A program made the position numbers and the translations under genes. The notes beneath the pieces are model-generated. The model did not search any database and had not been told where the DNA came from. It saw only the letters and a list, made by a program, of their open reading frames with translations. From JAXHTH01 sp034211115 (GTDB lineage Bacteria > Planctomycetota > Phycisphaerae > Phycisphaerales > SM1A02), in contig JAXHTH010000173.1 of assembly GCA_034211115.1 (NCBI GenBank), positions 1-32,078 of the forward strand: a stretch of DNA of 32,078 bases, given 5' to 3'. Positions 15,561 to 23,509 of the stretch are shown here, piece after piece. Every line of letters starts with the position of its first letter. Position 1 is the first letter of the stretch.

Positions 15561-16061
15561 TCATCGCGCCGGTTCAGGGCCCTGCAGCGGCACGCGGCCG
15601 GAGCCGCCGAAGCCCGCCCGCGGTTTTCGGACGCCGGTGTCGAGCAGGGCCTCGGCCAGCGCGCCGGGGGCGACGTAGAGCAGGCTGCCTCGTATCGACC
15701 AGGCCGCGTCCGCCGGGCGCGCCCCCGCCGGCCACGGCGCGCCATCCAGGGGCACCACCGCCGGCAGCACGAGCCGCTTGCGGCCCGAGGCGCTGAGCGT
15801 CGCCTCCGCCGACTGCTTGGCCCGGAACACCGACGCCCCGTCGATCGAGAAGGCGTACTCGAACTGGAGCAGCTCCAGCGGCTCGTCGTTGGGGTTCGCC
15901 AGATCGAGAGCGACGTCCAGCCGCAGCGCCTCGGTTGTCTCCTCCACCAGCACCGCCTCGCCCACCTCGATCGACGGCGGGCGGGAGCCCAGGCAGCCGG
16001 TCAGGGCGGTCCACATCGGCAGCGTGAGGAGCAGACAAGGCAGGCATCGGCGGCGGATCAT
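15561..16061 (-). CDS. Putative lipoprotein with a LEA-14/WHy-like domain
   Basis: A 166-residue protein with a short basic N-terminus, a hydrophobic segment and the lipobox LTGC (acylated C23), so it should be anchored in a membrane as a lipoprotein. The body from about residue 30 to 100 has the pattern LRLDVALDLANPNDEPLELL, then YAFSIDGASVF and a run of beta strands, like the water-stress/hypersensitive-response (WHy, LEA_2) domain, an immunoglobulin-like fold also found in bacterial lipoproteins. The function is unknown; stress protection is only suggested by the family name. It starts 27 bases after the DUF5658-like gene and is probably co-transcribed with it. Confidence 0.72.
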   Translation of the reverse strand: MIRRRCLPCLLLTLPMWTALTGCLGSRPPSIEVGEAVLVEETTEALRLDVALDLANPNDEPLELLQFEYAFSIDGASVFRAKQSAEATLSASGRKRLVLPAVVPLDGAPWPAGARPADAAWSIRGSLLYVAPGALAEALLDTGVRKPRAGFGGSGRVPLQGPEPAR

Positions 16062-16088
16062 GCCTGCAATCTAACCGGCCTCGCCCGG

Positions 16089-16505
16089 TCAGTCGAGTTG
16101 CAGCCACTGCCCGCCGTCCTCGGCCTGCACCACGCCCACCTTCGCCGGCGATTCCAGCTCCCGGCTGTAGGTATGCCAGAGCAGGGCCATGACGGTGAGG
16201 ATGCCCACCGCGCACCAGGCCCCCACCTCGCCCCAGACCCGCCGGCGAAGTCGAAAGAGCAGGCCGACGCAGATCCCCACCGTGAGGCACTTGTACTGCG
16301 CCAGCACCCACGGCGAGCGGGTCACCCGGATCAGGTACGCCGCGATCGGGTTCGCCTCGATCATCCCCGTCGACTTCAGGTGGCCGAGCGTGACGAGCAG
16401 ATCGGCGAGGCTGAGGACGACGATCGCCGCGAGAAGCACGATGACCCGGCGGGCACGCCGGCGCGAGCTCACCGAATCGAACTGGCCGCAGACATCTTCG
16501 GTCAC
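16089..16505 (-). CDS. DUF5658-like membrane protein
   Basis: A 138-residue membrane protein starting with GTG at 16505, chosen because GAGGGAGAGGA lies directly upstream and because a longer in-frame ATG start at 16652 would add 49 basic, low-complexity residues. Three hydrophobic segments are visible (about residues 21-42, 63-85 and 95-115). Between the first two is the block DLLVTLGHLKSTGMIEANPIAAYLI; the D..xT...xG..E.NP pattern is the signature of the DUF5658 family. Function is unknown. It is divergent from the large propeller gene and upstream of the WHy-type lipoprotein on the same strand. Confidence 0.65.
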   Translation of the reverse strand: MTEDVCGQFDSVSSRRRARRVIVLLAAIVVLSLADLLVTLGHLKSTGMIEANPIAAYLIRVTRSPWVLAQYKCLTVGICVGLLFRLRRRVWGEVGAWCAVGILTVMALLWHTYSRELESPAKVGVVQAEDGGQWLQLD

Positions 16506-16663
16506 GTCCTCTCCCTCGCGGCGCCGCACGGCGCCGCCGATCAGGTCGGCAAGTTTCGCGCGGGGCTTGAGCCTTCGCGTGCTACCATGCGTCCGAGAAC
16601 GACCCGTCCCCGCCCGGCCGGGCGTGGCGACGCGCCTGGTCTTCCCACGCATGCAGGTTCGTC

Positions 16664-19600
16664 ATGACCTCCTTTCCCGCGTGCCGTCGGATGCTCTCCG
16701 TCCTCATCGCCCTGTTCCTCGGCGCGCCGCCGGCGATCGCCCAGCCGGACAATCCGGTCTACGTCGATGACTCCCCCCGCGCGTGGGAACTGCTTCGCCG
16801 CGCCCGCGATCAGCTTGCGGGCAACGAGAGCGAGGCGGTTCGCCTGTACCAGGAACTGCTCGACGACTACGGCGCGAAGCTGATCCCGCTCGATGAGGCG
16901 ACGCCGGATCATTTCGTCAACGTGCGCCGACGCGTGCTGGACGAGCTGCGGGACGGCGAGCCGCTGCTCGCCCGCTATCGACTCATGGAGACCGCCGAAG
17001 CGCAGCGCCTGCTCGAGGCGGGCGAGCTGGAGCGACTGGCCCTCACCCGCCCGCTCACCGCGCCGGGGCTCGAGGCGCAACTGCGCCTGGGGCAGGACGC
17101 GCTGGAACGCGCCGCCTTCCACGCCGCCGTGACCTGGCTGGAGTCCGCCGCGGCCCATCCGGATCTGGCCGGCCGGGAGGCGGCGCACGCATGGTTCATG
17201 CTGGGGCTGGCCCGTCATCATCTCGGGCTCGATGAAGAGGCATCGACCGCGGCCGCGCGCCTGCGCGAGCTGGGCGAAGACGGCAACGCCTGCCTGGCCC
17301 GACTCGTCGAGCTGATCGAGGCCGGCCGCGGGCCGGACGTACGGCGCGGCGCCACACCGCTCGATGCAACGGGCGCGGCGAACCTCGATCAACTCGTCGC
17401 GCATCCGATCTGGTTCGCCCCGCTCGAGGATGCGCTGCTCGTGCGCCGTCACGGGTCCGAGGCCGAGGCGCGCTCACCGCGCTCGGAGATCTATCAGCGC
17501 CTGCAGCGCGAGGGCGCGTTGACCACCGCCGTCCCCGCCGTCACCGACGACGCCGTCTTCATCAACGAAGGACATGTCGTTCGCGCGCTGGATCGATACT
17601 CGGGCCGAAGCCTCTGGCCGCGCCCGTTCACGGATCGGCCGCATCTTCCCGCCGCGGATCGCGGCTACGCCACCGCGGGCGATCTCAACCTCATCACCGT
17701 CGAGGGCGATGCGCTGGTCACCATCACCGGTCATGCCTCGGCGGCCGAACGGACCGGAAACGGGCGCGTGATCTGTCTCGACGCCGCCACCGGCCGGACG
17801 CGATGGGCGAGATCGTTCGACCGGCTCGGCGACGATGACACCCTCGCGGGCCTGTTCCCGTACGGGCGACCGATTCTCAGCGAGGGCTCGGTATGCCTGC
17901 TGGCGCGGCGTGTGAGCCGGCCTCGCCTCACCGACTGCTACGCCGTCGCGCTGGATATCGAGGACGGCGCGCTGCGGTGGATCCGGCACATCGCCTCCAG
18001 CGGCGTCCGGGATCGCTCCGGTCGACCGTTCTCGACGATGATGGAGGACGGCGGCGATCTGTTCGTCGCCACCCCGGTGGGCGCGGCCGCCCGGCTCGAC
18101 GGCGCGACCGGCCTCATCCGCTGGCTGGTGCGCTTCCCCGCCCCGCCGAGCCCGCGCGATCGACCGCGCCGTCCGTGGGAGCTGTCCGGCCCGCTCATGA
18201 TCAACGATCGCGTGTATGTCATCACCCCCGACGAGCGGCGGATGGTCGTCCTCGATCGCGGATCGGGCGCGGTGCTGGCCAGCCACGGTGCGGCGTCGCG
18301 CGAGACGTTCAATGCGCCCAGGTACCTGCTGGGCAATGACCGATTCATCTACGCGGTGGGAAGCGAGGTTCGCGCATTCAGCCGAGGATCGCTCGACCGC
18401 CCCGCCTGGTCGCTTCCGCGCCGGGTGCGTGGGGCGGACAGGATCGGTTCTTCCGAGGACGACATCACCCTCGCCGGTCGCGTGCAGCTCGTCGACGGGG
18501 CGCTGATCGTCCCCGCGCGTGACGCGTTGCTCATCGTCGCCGACGGGTCGGGCGAACTCATCCGCCGCATCCCGGTCGACGCCCCGGGCAATCCCGTCGC
18601 GATCGGCGCCCAGCTCGCGCTCGCGTCGGCAGACCGGGTGAACATGTACATGTCGCTGGCGCAGGCGACGCAGATGCTTCGGCAGCGCATCACCGAAGCG
18701 CCGCAGGATCCCGGGCCGGCGATCTCGCTCCTGCAACTCGCGCTGCGGGTGGAGGATCCCGGCCTGGTTCTGGAGGCGGCCGAACTGACCCGCCGGGCAC
18801 TGGCGGCCGGCGCCGACGACCCGGCGATGCAGTCCGCGCAGCGCGAGCTGTTTGAACTGCTGCTGGAAACGCATCGTCGGCGGCTCTCCGCAACGGCCCG
18901 GGAAGCCGAAGCGCTCTACGACGCGCTGCGCGCCGCGGCGAACACGACCCATCAGCGGGCCGAGCATCTCATCGCGCGCGGCGACTGGCTGGTTGACCGG
19001 GCGCCGATCGAGGCGGTCGCGGCCTGGCAGAAGATCCTCGCCGATCCCCTCCTCGCCGCCAGCGTCCGCGCCGAGGGCGGGCTTCTGCGACCCGCATCGT
19101 TCTGGGCGGCGAACCGTATCGGCAATGCGATCGATCGTCACGGTGGGACCATCGTCGCGCGGCAGTCGGCCGAAGCGCGGATCGCCCTGGAAGACATCGT
19201 CGGCACCGAGCCGGTCGACCCGGATGCGCTCGTCGAGCTGGCGCTGCGGTATCCGTTCGCCGAGGCTTCATTCGAGGCGGCCGCGACGGCCGACGAGCGC
19301 CGGCTTCAGCGCGGAGACGAGCGCGCGGCGCTGGCGGATCTCTCCGCGATCTATCACCTGCACCCGAGCCGGGCCCGCGCCCGCCGCCTGCTGGGGCGCA
19401 TCATCGAACTGTGCCTGAGGGAGGGCAACACGCGGCAGGCCCGGCTGATCCTCGACGATCTTCTCGCCGCGTTCGGTGATTTCGCACTCGACACGACGCG
19501 CGGCCCGCGCCGCGCCGGCGCCTGGCAGGCGCAACTGGCGAAGGGCGATCCTCCGATCCGCCGACCGCGTATCGGCGCGCGGCCCGGCCCGGCGACGGTG

Positions 19601-20914
19601 CTCGACGGACGCCTGCTGCCCCGGCACGCGGAATCGACGGGGCCGATGCCGCCCGATCGCGCCCTGCTGCGGGCCGGCGACGAGCTCCGCCTCATCACCG
19701 CCGATGAACTGGAGCCGCTGTGGAGGGCGGAAGTCGACGATCCGACCGCGCAACTGATCGCCTTCGACAGAAACGAGATTCTCCTGTGGGCCGGCGAATC
19801 GACCAGCGATCCGCGCCTCATCGCGCGGGACGCCGCCACCGGCCGGATCCGCTGGAGCACCCCGCGCCTGGCGGATCATCTCGATGCGCCTCTGGCCCGC
19901 GAGCGCGGTCTCGCCGATCGCATGCCCGACGGCCTGCCGTTCGACTCGCGCGAGACGATTCCCGTCATCGGCCGGGAGCAGATGTACCTGGTGCAGCGCA
20001 CCGGCGGCGTGGCGGCGTTCTCGCGCGCCGACGGCGCCTTTCCCCTCTGGACGCGCGATCGCACGCTGGAGGAAGTGCATCTGGCCGCAGCGCACGAGTT
20101 CGGCCTCGTCCTCGCCGGACGCGCTCGAAGCATCGACGCGCCCGGCGACGGATTGATCCCGCGCCTCATCGTGCTCGATCCGCGGCGCGGCGCCGTCCTG
20201 CACCGGCTGCGTCCGCAGGGCCGATCGGGGGTGAGGTGGATGATGACCGAGCCGGGCGGCGGGCTGCTCTGCGCCACGGCGGACGGGATCGAGTGCATCG
20301 ACCTGCTCCGCGGCCGGCGGCGGTGGACCAACATCGCCCTGGACGTGATGAACGCCCCGCGCGGCTGGCGGGCGGGAGGACGCGTGATCATCGAGCGCGA
20401 GACGGGCGGCGGACTGCTCGCCCTGCGCCTCGCCGACGGCGCCCTCGACGGACGCTTCGACGTCTCCGCCGCCGGCGACTGGGACCCGATGCGGCTCGAC
20501 GCCCTCCATCTCGACGGCGATGCGGTGATCGCCCGGTACCGACAACGCCTCATCCGATACGACGCGGAGGGGCGAATCCTCGGGGCCGATGCGATCGTCG
20601 GCCGCCGCGACTATCGCATGCTCCTCCTCGCCGAGGATCGCCTGATCGTTATCAGCCAATCCAACAGCCGGCAGGTGTTGCGGGGGGACGGGCTCGGCCG
20701 GGAGACCCATCGAACCTATCGCATCTACGTGCTCTCCGAAGACGGCCGGCTCGAGGCCGAACCGGCGGAGTTGCCCGCGTTCACCGAGCGGCTGGACGAG
20801 GCGGCGCTCCTCGACGGCCGGCTGCTGCTTACCGCGGGCGGGCAGACGCTGGCGCTTCCCCTGCCGGCCGGAGGCGCGGGGGAGCGCGCCGCGCCCGGGC
20901 GTGCGGGCCGATAA
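16664..20914 (+). CDS. Large secreted TPR and PQQ-like beta-propeller protein
   Basis: A 1416-residue protein with an N-terminal signal peptide (hydrophobic core after CRR, predicted cleavage after AIAQ near residue 27), so it is exported. Residues about 30-220 are alpha-helical with TPR-like helices (WELLRRARDQLAGNESEAVRLYQELL; AWFMLGLARHHLG). A first set of PQQ-like propeller blades follows, each ending in an acidic-Gly-Trp motif: AATGRTRWARSF, IEDGALRWIRHI, GATGLIRWLVRF. A middle helical region (about 660-990) resembles TPRs again. A second propeller runs to the C-terminus with AATGRIRWSTP, RADGAFPLWTRD, DPRRGAVLHRL and LLRGRRRWTN. No enzyme active site is seen, and the blades resemble BamB-type binding propellers more than quinoprotein dehydrogenases. 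Likely a periplasmic or surface scaffold. An internal ATG at 16691 is an alternative start. It stands alone on the plus strand. Confidence 0.8.
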   Translation: MTSFPACRRMLSVLIALFLGAPPAIAQPDNPVYVDDSPRAWELLRRARDQLAGNESEAVRLYQELLDDYGAKLIPLDEATPDHFVNVRRRVLDELRDGEPLLARYRLMETAEAQRLLEAGELERLALTRPLTAPGLEAQLRLGQDALERAAFHAAVTWLESAAAHPDLAGREAAHAWFMLGLARHHLGLDEEASTAAARLRELGEDGNACLARLVELIEAGRGPDVRRGATPLDATGAANLDQLVAHPIWFAPLEDALLVRRHGSEAEARSPRSEIYQRLQREGALTTAVPAVTDDAVFINEGHVVRALDRYSGRSLWPRPFTDRPHLPAADRGYATAGDLNLITVEGDALVTITGHASAAERTGNGRVICLDAATGRTRWARSFDRLGDDDTLAGLFPYGRPILSEGSVCLLARRVSRPRLTDCYAVALDIEDGALRWIRHIASSGVRDRSGRPFSTMMEDGGDLFVATPVGAAARLDGATGLIRWLVRFPAPPSPRDRPRRPWELSGPLMINDRVYVITPDERRMVVLDRGSGAVLASHGAASRETFNAPRYLLGNDRFIYAVGSEVRAFSRGSLDRPAWSLPRRVRGADRIGSSEDDITLAGRVQLVDGALIVPARDALLIVADGSGELIRRIPVDAPGNPVAIGAQLALASADRVNMYMSLAQATQMLRQRITEAPQDPGPAISLLQLALRVEDPGLVLEAAELTRRALAAGADDPAMQSAQRELFELLLETHRRRLSATAREAEALYDALRAAANTTHQRAEHLIARGDWLVDRAPIEAVAAWQKILADPLLAASVRAEGGLLRPASFWAANRIGNAIDRHGGTIVARQSAEARIALEDIVGTEPVDPDALVELALRYPFAEASFEAAATADERRLQRGDERAALADLSAIYHLHPSRARARRLLGRIIELCLREGNTRQARLILDDLLAAFGDFALDTTRGPRRAGAWQAQLAKGDPPIRRPRIGARPGPATVLDGRLLPRHAESTGPMPPDRALLRAGDELRLITADELEPLWRAEVDDPTAQLIAFDRNEILLWAGESTSDPRLIARDAATGRIRWSTPRLADHLDAPLARERGLADRMPDGLPFDSRETIPVIGREQMYLVQRTGGVAAFSRADGAFPLWTRDRTLEEVHLAAAHEFGLVLAGRARSIDAPGDGLIPRLIVLDPRRGAVLHRLRPQGRSGVRWMMTEPGGGLLCATADGIECIDLLRGRRRWTNIALDVMNAPRGWRAGGRVIIERETGGGLLALRLADGALDGRFDVSAAGDWDPMRLDALHLDGDAVIARYRQRLIRYDAEGRILGADAIVGRRDYRMLLLAEDRLIVISQSNSRQVLRGDGLGRETHRTYRIYVLSEDGRLEAEPAELPAFTERLDEAALLDGRLLLTAGGQTLALPLPAGGAGERAAPGRAGR

Positions 20915-21137
20915 GAGCCCGCCCCCGCCCCCGCCGCGGCGATCAGCGCCCGCCAGAGCGCACAAATGCACCGTGATCAAACGCGCGGGCGGGCTTCAAC
21001 TGGCTCCCCGGTCCATCCGATTGGACTGTTGGCGGGCGCGGGAAGACGCGCGCAGGCCACGCCCGGCGTGGCGGCGATGGCCTGGAACCAGGGTCCAAGG
21101 AATGCCCCAGACGCGTCAACGGAGGGAGGGAGCATTC

Positions 21138-21866
21138 ATGAACGTCAGATGTATCGCGCTGACCGCGGCCGCGGCGACCGCGGTGATGACTTCGGCTCAC
21201 GCCGGCACCGTGGACGTCGAGTTCACCGGGACCGGGCTCGGCCGTTCCGTGCGCACCCACCTTGACGGGCGCGCGCAAAACGTGTTCGCCGGGCAGTTGC
21301 GTCACGCCTTCTCCAACGGCACGGAGCAGTGCAGCGAACTTGACGGAGGGTATCTCACGTTCTGCACGGAACTGACGCAGTACGTGACGTCGCAGGAATC
21401 GCCCTATGAATGCCTGCCGCTGGAGGCGGCGCCGCCCTCGCACGCGATGGGCGCGGTGCGGGCCCAGGCGATGCGCGATCTCTACGCCTACGCGGACGGC
21501 GCGCAGTTCGCCACCTCGGGCACGAGCGACAACCGCGATCTCGCCGCCGCGTTCCAGATCGCGGTGTGGGAAATCGTCTACGACTACGACGGGACGGCAT
21601 CGAGCCTGGATGCCGCGGCCGGCAACCTGCGCGTCACGAAGACAGACGGCAACCCGCTCTCCGGCGGCGTCAGCGGCTACCTGGACAGCTTCTTCGGCGG
21701 GGTGGGAACCGGGGCGGAGCTGCCCGAGCTCTTCGCGGTCACCAACAGCCAGTATCAGGATCAGTTGGTGATGATCCCGCTGCCCCTGCCGCTGGCGATG
21801 GGCGCGGTGGGTCTGGCGGCGGTGATCTGGCGTCGCCGCGTCCTCGCCCGCCGCGCCGCGGGCTGA
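21138..21866 (+). CDS. PEP-CTERM-like surface protein with a thioester-domain-like signature
   Basis: A 242-residue exported protein. It has a signal peptide (cleavage after A22, SAHA/GTV) and at the C-terminus the sorting-signal layout: IPLPLP near 213-218, a hydrophobic helix, then WRRRVLARR. This tripartite tail matches the variants of PEP-CTERM signals handled by exosortase/archaeosortase-type enzymes, although the exact Pro-Glu-Pro is replaced. The middle has LTFCTELTQ (C76) and AAAFQIAVWEIVYDYDG (Q140). The [YF]C..L and FQxAxW pair is the pattern seen in thioester domains where Cys and Gln form an internal thioester. The ATG at 21138 is preceded by GGAGGGAGG. A perfect intrinsic terminator follows 34 bases after the stop. 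Function unknown; exposure on the outer surface is inferred. Confidence 0.72.
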   Translation: MNVRCIALTAAAATAVMTSAHAGTVDVEFTGTGLGRSVRTHLDGRAQNVFAGQLRHAFSNGTEQCSELDGGYLTFCTELTQYVTSQESPYECLPLEAAPPSHAMGAVRAQAMRDLYAYADGAQFATSGTSDNRDLAAAFQIAVWEIVYDYDGTASSLDAAAGNLRVTKTDGNPLSGGVSGYLDSFFGGVGTGAELPELFAVTNSQYQDQLVMIPLPLPLAMGAVGLAAVIWRRRVLARRAAG

Positions 21867-21899
21867 ACCGCGACGTGACGGCTCGGCAGCGATGACGAG

Positions 21900-21933
21900 G
21901 ACGGCGTGCATCGGCACGCCGTCTCTTTTTTTT
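21900..21933 (+). terminator. Rho-independent terminator after the PEP-CTERM-like gene
   Basis: A perfect 10-base stem, GACGGCGTGC (21900-21909) with GCACGCCGTC (21914-21923), closes a 4-base loop and is followed by TC and eight T residues. It is the clearest terminator in the window. Confidence 0.92.
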
Positions 21934-22110
21934 CGCCACCGCCCGACGGTCGCCCGGCAGGGCGTGCGGCCAGTGCGACGGAGGCCACGCCGCCTCGAGG
22001 CGGCTCGATTCCGGATCGTTCCCCGAGGCGGCTTGACTTCGCCGGGCAAAACGATCCAATACGACGCGCCGATCACACAGCGCGATACCGATCTCAGCGG
22101 AGAGGCATCC

Positions 22111-22509
22111 ATGTACGTTCCCATTGATCCGACAACCTCCGACGCGATACGGCCGGCGGCCGACGACGAGGCGCATGTGACGGTCCTTGACCCGATCGTC
22201 GCGTTGTCCGGGATCGAGGATCCGCCTTCTCCCGGCGGCGCTCTCTTCCCCGCCCGGCCCGTGGGCTGGGAGGAGGACGAAGACGGAGACGAGGACGAAG
22301 ATGATCCGTTCGACTTCGACGAGGAGGATGATGAGGAGGAGGACGAGGAGGACTTCGACGACGAGGACTACGACGAGGACGAGGACGAGGACGAAGACTT
22401 CGACGACCTCGACGAGGACCTCTACGACGAGGAGGATGACGAGGAGGATGACGAGGAAGACGAAGACGGCGAGGAGCCGTTCTTCGAGGAGGACGAGGAG
22501 GATCTCTGA
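22111..22509 (+). CDS. Very acidic low-complexity protein
   Basis: A 132-residue protein starting at an ATG with GGAGAGG upstream. The first 53 residues are ordinary and Pro-rich (MYVPIDPTTSDAIRP...). The last 79 residues are about four fifths Asp and Glu (64 of 79), broken only by a few Phe, Tyr, Leu, Gly and Pro. Such tails are intrinsically disordered and may bind metal ions or basic proteins or nucleic-acid-binding proteins. I do not recognise a family. No signal peptide is seen, so it is probably cytosolic. It is insulated from the previous gene by a strong terminator and converges on lpxA. Acidic codon runs (GAC/GAG) also make the opposite frame open, so the gene call rests on the start region and ribosome site. 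Confidence 0.6.
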   Translation: MYVPIDPTTSDAIRPAADDEAHVTVLDPIVALSGIEDPPSPGGALFPARPVGWEEDEDGDEDEDDPFDFDEEDDEEEDEEDFDDEDYDEDEDEDEDFDDLDEDLYDEEDDEEDDEEDEDGEEPFFEEDEEDL

Positions 22510-22609
22510 TCGACCCGACCCGCGGGCGTCATCGCCGCCACCGGCGCCGACGCGGGCGAGAGAAGATCCCTGAGCGCGGCTCGGGCGGGCGGAGCGACGC
22601 CCGCACCGT

Positions 22610-23440
22610 TCATCCGGCGGTCACCGTTCGCTTGTCGTCATGCCGGGCCACTTCCAGGGCCCGGCCGTGCACACCGTCGGCGGACGCCTCGAGGGCGTCG
22701 CAGAGCCGCTGCACGGCGGGGATACCCGGGTAATCGTGCCGCAGTCGCAGAAGCGTCTCGGACATCGGGGCCCCGTTGTCGCGGTAGAGCCGCTTGAAGG
22801 CGTCCTTGATCGCGTCGATGTGATGCGGTTCATACCCGCGTCGGGTCATGGCGATGGAGTTGATGGCGCGCACCTCGGCGGGATTGCCCTCGACGATCAT
22901 GAAGGGGGGGACATCCTTGGTGATGCGGGCGAGCCCGCCGACGAAGGCGCAGGTTCCGACGGTGGCGAAGTGATGCAGACCCGCCCCGCCTCCGATGTTG
23001 GCCCCGTCCTCCACGTGCACGTGGCCGGCGAGCATCACCTGGTTGGCGATGCAGATCTCGGAGCCGATGATGCAGTCGTGGGCGATGTGGGCGGCGACCA
23101 TGACGAGGTTGTCGTCGCCCAGCCGCGTCACGCCCCCGCCGTTGCCGGTGCCGCGGTGGATGGTCACGTGCTCGCGGATCTTGTTGCGATCGCCGATGCG
23201 GCAGGTGGCGCGCTCGCCGCGGAACTTCCGGTCCTGCGGATCGGCCCCGATGACGGAGAAGGGGAAGATCTCGTTGTCGGCGCCGATCGTGGTCAACGAC
23301 TCGATGACGACGTGATTGTGCAGCACCGTGCGATCGCCGATCACCACCTCCGGCCCGATCACGCAGTAGGGGCCGATCACCACATCCTCACCGATGCGCG
23401 CGGTCGGATCGACGATTGCCGTGTCATGTGTCTTCGTCAT
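22610..23440 (-). CDS. lpxA: UDP-N-acetylglucosamine O-acyltransferase
   Basis: A 276-residue left-handed beta-helix enzyme that transfers a 3-hydroxyacyl chain from acyl carrier protein to the 3-OH of UDP-GlcNAc, the first step of lipid A synthesis. Hexapeptide repeats run through the first two thirds. The catalytic histidine is in MVAAHIAHDC (H121, equivalent to E. coli H125), with HRGTGNGGG and IGGGAGLHHF typical of LpxA, and a C-terminal helical bundle (ITKDVPPFMIVEGNPAEVRAIN) follows. The length is slightly over the usual 255-265 residues. It is last in the bamA-skp-skp-lpxD-lpxC/fabZ-lpxA cluster, 69 bases after lpxC-fabZ. The substrate chain length cannot be predicted here. Confidence 0.96.
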   Translation of the reverse strand: MTKTHDTAIVDPTARIGEDVVIGPYCVIGPEVVIGDRTVLHNHVVIESLTTIGADNEIFPFSVIGADPQDRKFRGERATCRIGDRNKIREHVTIHRGTGNGGGVTRLGDDNLVMVAAHIAHDCIIGSEICIANQVMLAGHVHVEDGANIGGGAGLHHFATVGTCAFVGGLARITKDVPPFMIVEGNPAEVRAINSIAMTRRGYEPHHIDAIKDAFKRLYRDNGAPMSETLLRLRHDYPGIPAVQRLCDALEASADGVHGRALEVARHDDKRTVTAG

Positions 23441-23509
23441 CCGCGTGAGCTCTCTTTCGAGTCGGGTGGACCGGCGAAACGGCTCCGCCGATCGGGGTCA
23501 GGCCGGTGG

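Noticed and set aside
19268..20980. A 570-residue open frame antisense to the second propeller of the large exported protein
   Set aside because: It has no motif and shadow composition, and it extends past the real gene end without a ribosome site.
20915..21137. A possible structured leader or riboswitch before the PEP-CTERM-like gene
   Set aside because: Only short GC-rich complementarities were seen, with no known aptamer motif and no terminator-like fold.
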